Assembly (NCBI GenBank): GCA_017531985.1
Contig: JAFXJY010000004.1
Location: forward strand, 35,756-99,755
Length of the DNA: 64,000 bases
Direction: 5' to 3'
From: Bacteroidaceae bacterium
GTDB taxonomy: Bacteria > Bacteroidota > Bacteroidia > Bacteroidales > Barnesiellaceae_A
The position numbers were made by a program, and so were the translations under genes. The notes beneath the pieces were generated by a model. It saw only the letters and a list, made by a program, of their open reading frames with translations. It made no database searches and was not told where the DNA came from. Positions 1 through 10,227 of the stretch are shown here, piece after piece (the stretch's first letter is position 1; each line of letters starts with the position of its first letter).

Positions 1-16
1 CGCTAAAAAAAATACA

Positions 17-826
17 ATGAGAAAAATTATACTTTTTATACCTATTTTGGTCATATTACTCACCTCTTGCCGCAGTGAAAAGCACATGTTGTACTTCCCC
101 GAAATGGCAAAAGATGGTGACATCACACAGATTTTACCCGATTCAATCAAAGATTACGAGTCAAAAATTTTCCCCGACGACATGCTTGCCATTACCGTTA
201 CGGCCTTAGATCCCAATGCCGTAGCCATATTTAACCTTCCCACACAGAACTTCATGATTCCGGGCGAAACAATGTTGACAACTACCCCTTCATTGCAAAC
301 CTATCTTGTGGATGCCGATGGCTACATTGACTACCCGGTATTAGGTCGCATAAAATTGGGTGGACTCACTCGTAAAGAGGCCGTCGAACTGCTTAAAAGC
401 GAGATTGGGAAATATGTGGAAGACCCTATCATCAATCTGCAATGCACCAATTACAAGTTCAGTGTCTTGGGTGAGGTAACCAAACCCGGCACTTACAAGT
501 TTGGCAGCGAACGCCTCACCATACTTGACGCACTGGGATATGCCAACGACATGACGATACATGGCAATCACACCAATGTTCTACTCATTCGAGAAGAAAA
601 CGGCGTGCGTACATTTCATCGCATGGACTTATCGCAACCCGATGTTTTCACATCACCCTATTACTACATACAACGCAACGACATCATCTACGTCGAGCCT
701 AATAAAGCACGCCAAGGATATGCCAATTACAGCCAAGACCAACAATACTTAGTATCGGTAGTCAGTGCCGTAACCTCAGCAGTCTCAGTAATAGTATCAT
801 TGTGCATCGCACTATTTGTCAGATAA
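17..826 (+). CDS. Polysaccharide export lipoprotein (Wza-like, SLBB)
   Basis: This is the probable outer-membrane export component of the exopolysaccharide locus. Residues 1-18 form a lipoprotein signal ending in the lipobox LLTSC (Cys18). The Poly_export domain spans roughly residues 45-130 and an SLBB-type soluble domain (FSVLGEVTKPGTY) follows at about 145-225. The last 20 residues are a hydrophobic helix, as in Wza-type proteins whose C-terminus crosses the outer membrane. At 269 aa it is short for Wza but normal for Bacteroidota homologues. The next gene, a chain-length/BY-kinase, starts 26 bp downstream, which is the usual pairing. Only 16 bases precede the ATG in the window, so the operon probably begins further left. 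Family call is firm; the exported polymer is unknown. Confidence 0.93.
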   Translation: MRKIILFIPILVILLTSCRSEKHMLYFPEMAKDGDITQILPDSIKDYESKIFPDDMLAITVTALDPNAVAIFNLPTQNFMIPGETMLTTTPSLQTYLVDADGYIDYPVLGRIKLGGLTRKEAVELLKSEIGKYVEDPIINLQCTNYKFSVLGEVTKPGTYKFGSERLTILDALGYANDMTIHGNHTNVLLIREENGVRTFHRMDLSQPDVFTSPYYYIQRNDIIYVEPNKARQGYANYSQDQQYLVSVVSAVTSAVSVIVSLCIALFVR

Positions 827-852
827 ATACACCCCAACACTCACCCTAAGAT

Positions 853-3195
853 ATGGACACTTCATCACCCAACAACCTACATAACGAAACTATCAATCTT
901 CACGATATTGTCAACACCGTTGTCAAGTATTGGTATCTCTTTGCCATATCGGTCGTATGTTGTGTAGCTATAGCATTTTTTTACAGCAAAATAAGCAAAC
1001 CCAAGTATGTCGTAGTATCCAACGTTATGATACGCACCGATATGTCATCATCAGGCAACATGGCCGGTGCCTTTATGCAACAAATGGGGTTAGGCAATCT
1101 GATGGGGCAAGGAGTCAGCGTTGATGACGAACTACACATCATATCATCTCACTCACTCTTTCGTGAGACCGCAGTAGAGATGGAGCTAAACAAACTACAC
1201 ATACACAAAGAGAACTTCTTCGATCGTTGGCTCGAATTTGACAACTATGCAGTCGATGTCATAGACCCATCGATGCAATGCGACACATTGGGAACAACGC
1301 TTATCTTCAAAGTAAAAATTGATGAAGAGGGTCTTGCCGATATCAAGGTCGTAAAAGGATTCTTCAAGACACTTGCCGAAGAAAAGGATGTACAACTGCC
1401 GGCAACCATCAACACTGCTTATGGTGAATACATTGTGACATCAACCCCTCACTACCAGAAAGGTGAAAAATACAACTACACCATACGCGTAAGCGGATAT
1501 GACATGACAGCCGAGAATTTATCACGCGAAGTCGCTATATATCTGCCCGACAAGATGTCCAACATGATAACTCTCAGTATAGAGACTCCCTACATAAGTT
1601 ACGGTAAAAATCTACTCAACAACATCACCCGACTTTACAACGAGCGAGGCATCAAAGAGAAAAACATCGAAGCGACGAACTCAGCTATATTTATCAACGA
1701 ACGACTTGCCATCATCGCCGCCGAGTTGGATACCGCCGAACGAAAAGTAGAGGCATACAAGAAAACAAACGACTTGTCGGATATTGAAATAGAGGCTCGT
1801 GCCATACTCGAAAATGATGTCATGTTCCGAAACAAATTGTTAGAAGCCGAGACCCAATCAAAAGTTCTCGATTATGTTCTCGAATTTGTATCCGACCCAC
1901 AAAATCGGTTTGCACTTATCCCATTCACAACAGGATTAAGCGAATCATCGTCCAAGGCCATCACCGCATATAATGAATTGGCTTTGCAACACATCAATAT
2001 GCGTACCGTAGCCAAAGAAGGCAGCCCGGCACTCACCCTGCTCGAAAAACAAATCGATGCATCACGCGAAAACGTCATAACAACCATACACACAGCCAAA
2101 GAAAGTTCCGATATAGCATTAAGAGACTTGCGTGAACAAGAGAATAAATACCTCGACCGCATACGCACCATGCCCACTCAGGAACGCGAATTTATATCCA
2201 TATACCGACAAAAGGCTATCAAAGAGGAGCTGTACATATTCCTACTTCAAAAACAAGAAGAGAATGCCTTGACACTGGCCATGGCATCACCCAAAGGTCA
2301 GATTGTCGATCAAGCATTCAACCTCAACGAGCCTTCGAGCCTCTCTACCAAGATGCTACTATTAATAGGATTTATCATAGGTATCATCATACCGGCTGTA
2401 TTCCTCTACCTGCGAGCCTTGTTCCGTACCAAGTTCAGCAGCAAAGAGGAGCTGGAACGCATCACTCGCATACCCATACTGGGCGAGATATGCATCAATC
2501 GCACCAATGAATCGATTGTTGTCCGCGAAGGCGAAAACAGCCCCATATCGGAACTATTCCGTTTGCTGAGAACCAATCTACAATTCCTCCTCACCGGCAA
2601 AAACGACAAAGTCATATTGCTCACGTCGTCGGTTAGCGGAGAAGGAAAATCATTCGTAAGCACCAACCTTGCAGCAACACTCTCGCTCCTCAACAAGCGA
2701 GTAGTTCTGATAGGACTCGACATACGCAATCCCCGATTATCGGATTACATAAAAATCCGCTCAAAATATGGCGTGACCAATTACTTGGCATCCGAAGACA
2801 TCAGCATTGACAATATAATCGTCAACACCGGTATCACCCCCCAATTGGACGTCATACTGGCCGGTCCGGTACCCCCCAACCCTGCCGAATTGCTATTAAG
2901 CAATCGTCTCGACAAGCTATTTGAAGAGCTGAGATCTCGCTACGACTACATCATTATCGACTCGGCACCGGTTGCAATGGTATCCGACACATTCTCACTG
3001 ACACGAGTTGCCGACACCATAGTATATGTATGTAGAGCCAATTACACCAGTCGCGACTACATACGCTACTGTAACACACTCGTTGCCGAAGAACGCCTAC
3101 GCAACGTATCGCTTGTAATCAATGCAACAACAGCCAAGCAAGGATACGGATACGGATACAATCAAAAAGGAGAGCGAGTAAAAGTAGCAAAATAA
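853..3195 (+). CDS. Chain-length determinant fused to BY-family tyrosine kinase (Wzc-like)
   Basis: This inner-membrane protein should control polymer length and export together with the upstream Wza-like protein. A Wzz domain lies between two membrane helices (about residues 28-48 and 505-525), with a long coiled-coil periplasmic part. The cytoplasmic BY-kinase domain has a Walker A motif SGEGKS (Lys599), a Walker A' motif IGLDIRNPR (Asp623) and a Walker B motif YIIIDSAPV (Asp703). The C-terminal tail has three alternating tyrosines (GYGYGYN, about residues 764-770), the expected autophosphorylation cluster. The 780-aa length is normal for fused Bacteroidota enzymes. No partner phosphotyrosine phosphatase gene is visible in the window, so it may lie to the left or elsewhere in the genome. 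Confidence 0.95.
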   Translation: MDTSSPNNLHNETINLHDIVNTVVKYWYLFAISVVCCVAIAFFYSKISKPKYVVVSNVMIRTDMSSSGNMAGAFMQQMGLGNLMGQGVSVDDELHIISSHSLFRETAVEMELNKLHIHKENFFDRWLEFDNYAVDVIDPSMQCDTLGTTLIFKVKIDEEGLADIKVVKGFFKTLAEEKDVQLPATINTAYGEYIVTSTPHYQKGEKYNYTIRVSGYDMTAENLSREVAIYLPDKMSNMITLSIETPYISYGKNLLNNITRLYNERGIKEKNIEATNSAIFINERLAIIAAELDTAERKVEAYKKTNDLSDIEIEARAILENDVMFRNKLLEAETQSKVLDYVLEFVSDPQNRFALIPFTTGLSESSSKAITAYNELALQHINMRTVAKEGSPALTLLEKQIDASRENVITTIHTAKESSDIALRDLREQENKYLDRIRTMPTQEREFISIYRQKAIKEELYIFLLQKQEENALTLAMASPKGQIVDQAFNLNEPSSLSTKMLLLIGFIIGIIIPAVFLYLRALFRTKFSSKEELERITRIPILGEICINRTNESIVVREGENSPISELFRLLRTNLQFLLTGKNDKVILLTSSVSGEGKSFVSTNLAATLSLLNKRVVLIGLDIRNPRLSDYIKIRSKYGVTNYLASEDISIDNIIVNTGITPQLDVILAGPVPPNPAELLLSNRLDKLFEELRSRYDYIIIDSAPVAMVSDTFSLTRVADTIVYVCRANYTSRDYIRYCNTLVAEERLRNVSLVINATTAKQGYGYGYNQKGERVKVAK

Positions 3196-3223
3196 AAATC
3201 ACTACAACCACACACCACACACG

Positions 3224-4618
3224 ATGAGTCAAAGTCGAGGCAAGGCATTTCTCAACACGTTCTCGATATACGCTATCGGAACCATTGGTGCAAAGCTGAT
3301 AGCATTTGCACTGATGCCTTTGTACACATTCTTCCTCGCCAAGGACGAAATGGGATATTTCGACCTATCCATCACACTCATCATGTTGTTAGTGCCATTT
3401 GTAACATTTGACTTACGCGATGGTGCATTCCGCTACCTCATCGACAAAGAATGTCCGTTTAAGCCACAGGACACCATTTCGTTCATCGTTCGCACACTCA
3501 TACGCAATAGTGTGGTCATTGCCATCCTATCGGTAATAGGATATTTCTACCTATCACATCTCGACTACTATCCGATATTAGTGGCAACACTCATCGCCTA
3601 CGCCTGCTACGAAGTAATCATACAAGTAGTACGAGGGATGGGACACACCAAGTTTTTTGTGGGGATAGGTATCATCAACACCATTTTGATACTATTACTG
3701 AGCGTCATTTTCCTTGTCGTATTCAAGTGGGGAGTATTGGCAATATTCTTGGCCAATCTTATCAGCCGCATCATCAGTCTCATTATCATTGAGAGCCGTC
3801 TGCACATCGTAAAACTATGCTACATACATCGCAAAGAATACAAGCATGAAGTGGGTCGCGACTTGCTCAAATACACCCTGCCGTTACTACCCAACGTATT
3901 GGCATGGTGGGCAATAGAGAGTTCGAGCAAGATATTCATCGAACAATATCTCGGATTGGAGTATAACGGTATTTTTGCCATCGCCATTAAATTTTCCAAC
4001 ATCTTACAGATAGCAGCCAGCATTTTCTATCAGGCATGGCAGGAAACAGCGATAAAGGAGATGAATGCCAAAGATCACAATCGTTTTTTTTCACACATAT
4101 TCAATAACTATTTCCTACTGCTTTCGGCTACTGTTGTACTGGCCACTATGGGGTTGCGACTTATATACCCATATATTGTAGCTGAAGCCTACCAAGAGAG
4201 TTTTGTCTACATATACCCTCTGTTCATTGCAGTATTATTTCATGCCATAGGCTCATTCCTCGACTTAGCCTATCAATGTTCACGCAAGACCTACCGCGGG
4301 TTGCCATCGATAATATCGACTGCTATATTAGCTATGACTCTATATTACATCACAGTCACACGCTGGGGACTGATGGGTGTATCGCTATCATTAGTCATAT
4401 CGTATGCATATCTGATGATATATCGCCTCTTCGACACTCGCTTCTGCTTTCACATTGTACCCAATCGTCTCTTTTTCCTCTCCTTGATAATACTCATAAT
4501 AGGCGGTCTGACCACATATCTGCCCATTCCTTCGTTTATTATCATCATAATACTCATTATCGGAATATTATCCTTGGCAGTGTACGCCAAGCGTTTCCTG
4601 CAATCAAAAAAGGGATAA
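3224..4618 (+). CDS. Oligosaccharide flippase (Wzx/MATE-like)
   Basis: This is a 464-aa polytopic membrane protein of the polysaccharide-biosynthesis/flippase type (MOP superfamily). About 12-14 hydrophobic segments are visible from residue 10 to 455. It would move the lipid-linked repeat unit across the inner membrane. The N-terminal segment (FLNTFSIYAIGTIGAKLIAF) and the pattern of helices fit Wzx proteins; charged residues lie between the segments. It starts 28 bp after the kinase gene and ends 3 bp before the polymerase gene, so the genes are probably co-transcribed. Substrate specificity cannot be read from sequence. Confidence 0.9.
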   Translation: MSQSRGKAFLNTFSIYAIGTIGAKLIAFALMPLYTFFLAKDEMGYFDLSITLIMLLVPFVTFDLRDGAFRYLIDKECPFKPQDTISFIVRTLIRNSVVIAILSVIGYFYLSHLDYYPILVATLIAYACYEVIIQVVRGMGHTKFFVGIGIINTILILLLSVIFLVVFKWGVLAIFLANLISRIISLIIIESRLHIVKLCYIHRKEYKHEVGRDLLKYTLPLLPNVLAWWAIESSSKIFIEQYLGLEYNGIFAIAIKFSNILQIAASIFYQAWQETAIKEMNAKDHNRFFSHIFNNYFLLLSATVVLATMGLRLIYPYIVAEAYQESFVYIYPLFIAVLFHAIGSFLDLAYQCSRKTYRGLPSIISTAILAMTLYYITVTRWGLMGVSLSLVISYAYLMIYRLFDTRFCFHIVPNRLFFLSLIILIIGGLTTYLPIPSFIIIIILIIGILSLAVYAKRFLQSKKG

Positions 4619-4621
4619 AAC

Positions 4622-6016
4622 ATGGGAGCTATATTATTTATATTCCTATCGGTACTGATATATACCACGAAAATTCTACACCACTCTCGCCAACTCACAT
4701 TTGACAAGTGGAGCGAAATATTCATCTCATTTTTTATCTTTACCAACTGCTTGGGATATGGACTACCTCTTGTTGACTTGGATTTACCATCGGTCAACGG
4801 TGTGTTCGGCTACAAGTTCCGAATGGAAGTCTATATGATTATCACACCGGTATTCTTCATACTGATGCAACAACGCATGCAATGGAAATTATTGCCCATT
4901 CCCTGGTATGTACTATTGGGCATAATCATCTTTTGTGCAGTAAATATCATGAACCCCAACAACATGGCGGTGTCATCAACCATCATTGCACTGGCTCAGC
5001 TATTGTGTTACATCATATTCTTGTACATAATATGCAGTTGTGTGACAATAGAAAGCATGATGCGTGGTATATACGAAGGACTGCTCTACACGACTATTCT
5101 GCAAGCATTTCTCACCGTATGTTACCCCATACTTGGCATTACACAAGTCGTTGATCTTTTCCGCGAGGAGGTGTCCATTCGTGCCGAACAACGCCCCGGA
5201 GCACCAGGCACATTCAATCACCCCAATAGCCTTGGCGGATACATGGCATTTGTTATCACATTCTTCACATCGTGCTATTTGATGGGATACCACAAAAGAA
5301 AGAGTCTGATATTGTCCATTGTGGCATTTTTTGTACTCATATTCACATTCTCGCGAACAGCACTTCTGGCCACTATTGCAGCAGTAATTGTTCTTATTGT
5401 AATATACAAGACTCGCCATAGTTCCATCTTTACCATCCGCAACATCTTTACCATCATACTCCCCCTCTTATTAGGCAGTGTTGCACTCATCTTCCTTACC
5501 CCCATACGCAACAGCTTCATCGGCAGCAACATGGACGAAATGATGCTGGCTCGTCTGCTACACTTCTACTGCGGATATGAAATCATAACCGAACATCCTT
5601 TCATTGGTGTAGGACTTAATGCACACCTCGAATACATACGCAACACAATCAGTTTCGGCAGTATGTTTGGAGATGTAAATAAGATTTTCTGGCGAGCCGA
5701 GGAATTTATGTTCTCCAACCCCATTCACAACATACTGCTCATCTGTCTGTCGGAGTTTGGCATCATCGGCACGCTACCGGTCATATTCTTCGCTGTGCGT
5801 CGTTTACTGAGAATAAAGAAGAACATCAATGGGGAGGGTGTGGAAGCATACAAGATATTGTCGCTATTCTCTATCGGTCTTATATGCTGTATAGGCATTC
5901 ATGGCATGGCCGACTGGGCTCCTTTCAGTACCCTTCCTCGAAATTTATGGATTATGGTATTTTTCATCACTGCTGTGGGCAGTCGTTGCCTAAGTGAGGA
6001 GAAAAGGAGTTATTAA
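4622..6016 (+). CDS. O-antigen ligase/polymerase family protein (Wzy-like)
   Basis: This 464-aa protein has about 11-12 predicted membrane helices and a large periplasmic loop after the middle helices. The segment APGTFNHPNSLGGYMAF (about residues 195-211) is the hallmark of the O-antigen ligase/Wzy superfamily, and a second conserved stretch (HPFIGVGLNAH) lies near residue 325. Its position directly after the flippase suggests it polymerises the repeat unit, although ligase activity cannot be excluded. The start codon lies 3 bp after the stop of the flippase gene, so translation is probably coupled. About 220 bp follow before the next gene, which has its own promoter. Confidence 0.87.
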   Translation: MGAILFIFLSVLIYTTKILHHSRQLTFDKWSEIFISFFIFTNCLGYGLPLVDLDLPSVNGVFGYKFRMEVYMIITPVFFILMQQRMQWKLLPIPWYVLLGIIIFCAVNIMNPNNMAVSSTIIALAQLLCYIIFLYIICSCVTIESMMRGIYEGLLYTTILQAFLTVCYPILGITQVVDLFREEVSIRAEQRPGAPGTFNHPNSLGGYMAFVITFFTSCYLMGYHKRKSLILSIVAFFVLIFTFSRTALLATIAAVIVLIVIYKTRHSSIFTIRNIFTIILPLLLGSVALIFLTPIRNSFIGSNMDEMMLARLLHFYCGYEIITEHPFIGVGLNAHLEYIRNTISFGSMFGDVNKIFWRAEEFMFSNPIHNILLICLSEFGIIGTLPVIFFAVRRLLRIKKNINGEGVEAYKILSLFSIGLICCIGIHGMADWAPFSTLPRNLWIMVFFITAVGSRCLSEEKRSY

Positions 6017-6145
6017 GGAATGCCGATATCACTGACTATCCCTGACATGGAGTGACAACACCATCTTTTTCACACAATCATCACACACAGTGCCTACTTA
6101 TACCTTGCTCGACATATCCGCTCCTAAACTTTTCAACAATTATAC

Positions 6146-6176
6146 TTTGACAATACAAATATATTTTCTAACTTTG
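6146..6176 (+). promoter_or_regulatory. Bacteroides-type promoter for the glycosyltransferase gene
   Basis: A -33 element TTTG (6146-6149) and a -7 element TAACTTTG (6169-6176) are separated by 19 bp, which matches the consensus of the Bacteroidota housekeeping sigma factor. The expected start of transcription is near 6183, leaving about 55 nt of leader before the ATG at 6240. This makes the three transferase genes from 6240 to 9228 a separate transcription unit, at least in part. The rest of the 6017-6239 gap shows no gene and no clear terminator. Confidence 0.75.
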
Positions 6177-6239
6177 AAAAATAATAGCAGCGATAGTATT
6201 ACCACTCAACTTGTGTGACACTCTTAAACTAAATTAGCG

Positions 6240-7319
6240 ATGGAAAACAAGATACTGATACCCAACTCTACATCACAACAAATCATCATGGTGGGAGTCA
6301 AAAGAGACACTCCGGGTGGAATGGCATCGGTTATCAACTCATACTTTCAATACATCGAAGACCTACAATACATCACTACATGGAAGCTGGCCTCACTTCC
6401 GGTTAAGTGCTGGTATGCACTGAAATCCATTCTACACTTCACGTTGCTACTAATATTCAACCATCGCATCAAGGTTGTACACATACAAGGTGCTGCCAAC
6501 GCCTCTTTCTCACGCAAGGCCATGTTTATCTATTTGGCTAAGTGGTTTCGTAAGAAAGTAATCCTTCACATGCACGCTTGCGACTTTGTCGAGTACTATG
6601 ACAAGTCAAACAAGAAAGAATGGATTCTCAGAACCATCAATCATTGTGACACTCTTATCGTGTTATCACAGTCATGGAAAGAATATTTTGCATCCTTAGG
6701 AATACCACAAGATAAAATACACATTCTCAACAATATAGTTACGCCACCCATCAATAACAGCACCCCCAGAAGCGACAACAAGCTTCACTTATTATTTCTG
6801 GGTGAAATAGGTAAACGCAAAGGCATATACGACATACTCAATGCACTGGCACAAGAACGCGAATATTTCAGTGACAAGTTGCTACTACGCATAGGAGGCA
6901 ACCTTGAAGAGGAGAAACTGCGTGCAACTATTCAGAGACTGCAATTGGAAGAGTTTGTCAAATTTGAAGGCTGGGTATCGGGTGATAAGAAACGTGAATG
7001 CCTCGAATGGGCCGATATATACATCCTACCATCATTCAACGAAGGGCTGCCCATAGGAATACTCGAAGCCATGAGCTACAAGATGCCCATCATATCCTCA
7101 CCCGTAGGTGGTATCCCCGAGGTAGTACACGATCATGAAAATGGATTAATCGTCGAGCCGGGCAACACATTACAAATCAAGGATGCCATCAAGTTCTTTA
7201 TCGAGAATCCCCAGCTCATACAACAATATGGCAAGTCAAGCTACAACCTTGTAACCCCATATTTCCCCGAGTCTGTAATGAACAGCCTCAACAACATCTA
7301 TCAAGGTTTGCTCAAATGA
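6240..7319 (+). CDS. Glycosyltransferase family 4
   Basis: This retaining GT-B transferase would add a sugar to the exopolysaccharide repeat unit. The N-terminal half (residues 10-180) is the acceptor domain. The C-terminal half carries the GT4 signature EGLPIGILE (the E-x7-E motif, about residues 262-270) followed by the nucleotide-sugar-binding stretch SSPVGGIPEVV. The 359-aa length is typical. It lies 7 bp upstream of the GT26 gene and is driven by the promoter at 6146-6176. Donor and acceptor sugars are not predictable here. Confidence 0.92.
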   Translation: MENKILIPNSTSQQIIMVGVKRDTPGGMASVINSYFQYIEDLQYITTWKLASLPVKCWYALKSILHFTLLLIFNHRIKVVHIQGAANASFSRKAMFIYLAKWFRKKVILHMHACDFVEYYDKSNKKEWILRTINHCDTLIVLSQSWKEYFASLGIPQDKIHILNNIVTPPINNSTPRSDNKLHLLFLGEIGKRKGIYDILNALAQEREYFSDKLLLRIGGNLEEEKLRATIQRLQLEEFVKFEGWVSGDKKRECLEWADIYILPSFNEGLPIGILEAMSYKMPIISSPVGGIPEVVHDHENGLIVEPGNTLQIKDAIKFFIENPQLIQQYGKSSYNLVTPYFPESVMNSLNNIYQGLLK

Positions 7320-7326
7320 TATCACT

Positions 7327-8076
7327 ATGGAAACAACTCGCATACTCAATATTGACATCCTACGCATCACCGAACAAGCCCTGCTCGAACAGATGCAGGA
7401 AGGTGTATTATACACTCCCAATATCGATCACCTTGTAGAGCTACAACAGAACGTACACCTATACAATGCGTACCAAGACGCCGAATGGATAGTATGCGAT
7501 AGTCGCATTTTACAGTTACTATCATCGTTACTACCACACAAGATACCCGAGGCCATTCCCGGCTCGGGGTTTTTCACAGCATTCTATCACTACCACAAGA
7601 ACGACCCCGACTGCAAGATATTTCTTCTGGGTGCAGCCGAAGGTGTAGCCAAGAAAGCTCAACAGGAAATCAACCGCACAATAGGGCGTGAGATAGTAAT
7701 AGGTGCACACTCACCATCTTACGGATTTGAGAAAAACGAAGAAGAATGTCGCCAACTTGTCGACATGGTTAATGCCTCCGGTGCAACAGTTCTCGTAGTG
7801 GGAGCCGGTGCCCCCAAACAAGAATGCTGGATACATCAATATCGTCACGAGATGCCCAGTGTCAAGTTATTCATGGCATTAGGGGCAACCATCGACTTCG
7901 AAGCAAAGACACTAAAACGAGCCCCTGCTATATGGCAAAAACTACGGTTAGAGTGGCTGTATCGTGTTATTCAAGAACCTCGCCGACTTTTCCATCGATA
8001 TTTTGTACGCGACATGAAGTTCTTTGGCTACTTCTTCAAGCAACTTATAGGCCGTTACAACAACCCTTTCAAGTAA
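7327..8076 (+). CDS. WecG/TagA/CpsF family glycosyltransferase (GT26)
   Basis: This 249-aa enzyme belongs to the inverting GT26 family, which transfers amino-sugars onto lipid-linked intermediates at the inner-membrane face. Visible family features are TPNIDHLVEL near residue 30 (the conserved aspartate region), VVGAGAPKQE near 158-167, and the basic C-terminal segment EWLYRVIQEPRRLFHRY at about 219-235, which in TagA-like proteins mediates membrane contact. It sits between a GT4 gene (7-bp gap) and a pyruvyl transferase gene (9-bp gap). The call is firm at family level; the sugar is unknown. Confidence 0.93.
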   Translation: METTRILNIDILRITEQALLEQMQEGVLYTPNIDHLVELQQNVHLYNAYQDAEWIVCDSRILQLLSSLLPHKIPEAIPGSGFFTAFYHYHKNDPDCKIFLLGAAEGVAKKAQQEINRTIGREIVIGAHSPSYGFEKNEEECRQLVDMVNASGATVLVVGAGAPKQECWIHQYRHEMPSVKLFMALGATIDFEAKTLKRAPAIWQKLRLEWLYRVIQEPRRLFHRYFVRDMKFFGYFFKQLIGRYNNPFK

Positions 8077-8085
8077 TAAAACGTT

Positions 8086-9228
8086 ATGAAGATAGGATTG
8101 CTCACCTACTACGGAGACCTTAACTGTGGAACTAATCTACAAGCCTATGCCACATTGTTGGCAATTAGAGATTTATACCCCCATGACGAGGTAGAGATAA
8201 TCCCATTTCACGGATTTCGCCCTCGCATACTTCCCTACATCTCCCAAGCAACTTTCACATCACTCATCAATGATGTCGATAGAATACTCAAATACCGTAC
8301 CTTCTGTAAGGAGTTTTTAGGTATTCGACACGATAAAATTATTACCGACACTCATAAAGCCCTCTCCTATATCAGCAACCGGAAATACGACGTGATATAC
8401 ATCGGAGCCGATACATTGCTCGAACTCGACCGTCTACCCAAGGAGAGTAACGATATTACCGCATACTGGCTGTCGCCTCACATCAGTGCTAAAAAGATAT
8501 TAGTGGCTGCATCGTGTAAGAATGCACAGTATGACAAGTTAAAAGCCTCACAACAAAGCCTGATAAAGACCAGTGCCTCCTCATTCGCCGCATGGGGAGT
8601 AAGAGACATCACCACAGCTCAATTGCTGGCTCATTGCGTCAACCCCGACAAAATAGAAATCATACCCGACCCCACATTTACGCTCTCAATCGACTACTCT
8701 CATATCGAAAGGTATCTGAAAAACAGAAACATAACCATTCCCTCACGCAGTATCTGTTTCCACACTTACCGAACCGATTCTTGGGCCAATGAAGTGACTG
8801 CAAGATTTAAGCAACAAGGATATACAATCGTATCACTTCGTCCCGCCAAGTGGGCTGATATCATTTTAAATGGATTGTCTCCTTTCGAACAATTAGGAGT
8901 ATATCGTTATTTCAGCCTCATTATTACTCACCGCTTTCACGATACCATATTTGCACTGAAAAACGGAACTCCTCCTCTTACCTATGTTGCCGATACTTCT
9001 TATACAACCGAACTTGGAGAATCGAAATGTTCGGCTCTTATCAAACAAATGGGGTTATACCCTCATCACATCATCGAACAGCAAGACTCTCTCAACGCAG
9101 CCACTATCTTAAATAAGAGTGAAGATATATTGAATCATTACATGGAACGACAAGAGTCCGTTGCCTCACATATAAAGGAACTTGCCCAAGAATATAGACT
9201 TTTTCTCAACAAAACCAAGGTATTGTAA
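8086..9228 (+). CDS. Polysaccharide pyruvyl transferase family protein
   Basis: The N-terminus MKIGLLTYYGDLNCGTNLQA has the glycine/asparagine-rich loop that starts polysaccharide pyruvyl transferase (CsaB/WcaK-like) proteins. The C-terminal half has the stretch SLIITHRFHDTIFALKNGTP (about residues 283-302), the family's second signature with a conserved His-Arg-Phe-His. The enzyme would transfer pyruvate from PEP to a sugar, giving the polymer negative charge; some homologues in Bacteroidota clusters may act differently. At 380 aa it is of usual size. It is the last plus-strand gene of the locus and converges with the nitroreductase-like gene, with only 9 bp between the stop codons. Confidence 0.88.
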   Translation: MKIGLLTYYGDLNCGTNLQAYATLLAIRDLYPHDEVEIIPFHGFRPRILPYISQATFTSLINDVDRILKYRTFCKEFLGIRHDKIITDTHKALSYISNRKYDVIYIGADTLLELDRLPKESNDITAYWLSPHISAKKILVAASCKNAQYDKLKASQQSLIKTSASSFAAWGVRDITTAQLLAHCVNPDKIEIIPDPTFTLSIDYSHIERYLKNRNITIPSRSICFHTYRTDSWANEVTARFKQQGYTIVSLRPAKWADIILNGLSPFEQLGVYRYFSLIITHRFHDTIFALKNGTPPLTYVADTSYTTELGESKCSALIKQMGLYPHHIIEQQDSLNAATILNKSEDILNHYMERQESVASHIKELAQEYRLFLNKTKVL

Positions 9229-9237
9229 TAGCTGTTC

Positions 9238-10227
9238 TTAGTCGTGCTTGCGGCAATACTCCTCAACGGGGTTACGATGCGATATTGCCACTTTATACTC
9301 CTCCTTGTAAGCTCCCACACCTATAAGCATAATGGGAACTTCATGTGATGGAATGTCAAATTGCAACAGCATTTTCCTCACGACAGCACTCTTAAAAGCC
9401 GTTGTCAGTGGTATTGTTGCCAATCCTTTATAATGCAATGACAGCAACAAATCCATAGCAAACAATCCACCATCAACATACATCTGATGTCGCTCTTGGA
9501 TGAAATATCGACGCATATCGGCTGTAATCAATATCGCATAACGCATGTCCCGGGAGAATCCTTTACAACCACCTTGGAAGTCGAATAGAGCTTGTGCCTT
9601 ATCGCCTGAAAATATATGAGCCAGTGCAGGCTGACGATTGCATGCCGAAGGTGCTTTGCGAGCAATATTAATCGCCTCTATAATGCTATCGACAGCAACA
9701 CTGCCATTGTTATCAAAATCACGCACCGAGTATCGCGATGCAGAGAATACGTCAAAACTCGATTGCAATGCAGCAAAGGTATCTTCACGACTGCAAGTCT
9801 TTATACCGGCTTCTACTTCTTGACGCAACTTATACACCGACAATAATCGCTCGTATTGTTCTTCAATGTGCGAAATATCAATCTTATAAGCTCGATTGAA
9901 ATTTATATACTTATCGATAACAGCTATGGCTTCATCAATATGGGCATGAGGGAAACGGGTAATATAGAGTGACAAATCCTCTAACAAAGACTCGACCTTA
10001 GGTATTCCGAAACCCGCACGACATGAACCTATCGAAAGCCCCTTCTCGATGGCATGTGTGCGTATCTGCAAATCGGCAGCATACTTTACCTCATCATCCA
10101 TCATTCGCGATGCTCCCAGATGCAACGACTGATTATAGGCTTCATAAACGGCATCACACAACAGTCGCACAAACAGTATCAGCCGGCTATGACGTATGCA
10201 TCGACGTATCCTTTCTTGCAGCTTCAT
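9238..10227 (-). CDS. Nitroreductase-fold protein of the polysaccharide locus
   Basis: Residues about 160-329 form a nitroreductase-like FMN domain with the signature SRYSVRDFDN (SxRxF region) and ARKAPSACNRQP, the usual FMN-binding segment. Residues 1-155 form a mostly helical N-terminal extension not found in stand-alone nitroreductases; it contains IEKGLSIGSCRAGFG. Homologues with this long form often lie beside pyruvyl transferase genes in Bacteroidota glycan loci, which suggests a role in sugar or acyl modification, but no reaction is established. The gene overlaps the upstream glycosyltransferase by 4 bp (ATGA at 10224-10227), so the two are translationally coupled. Confidence 0.8.
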   Translation of the reverse strand: MKLQERIRRCIRHSRLILFVRLLCDAVYEAYNQSLHLGASRMMDDEVKYAADLQIRTHAIEKGLSIGSCRAGFGIPKVESLLEDLSLYITRFPHAHIDEAIAVIDKYINFNRAYKIDISHIEEQYERLLSVYKLRQEVEAGIKTCSREDTFAALQSSFDVFSASRYSVRDFDNNGSVAVDSIIEAINIARKAPSACNRQPALAHIFSGDKAQALFDFQGGCKGFSRDMRYAILITADMRRYFIQERHQMYVDGGLFAMDLLLSLHYKGLATIPLTTAFKSAVVRKMLLQFDIPSHEVPIMLIGVGAYKEEYKVAISHRNPVEEYCRKHD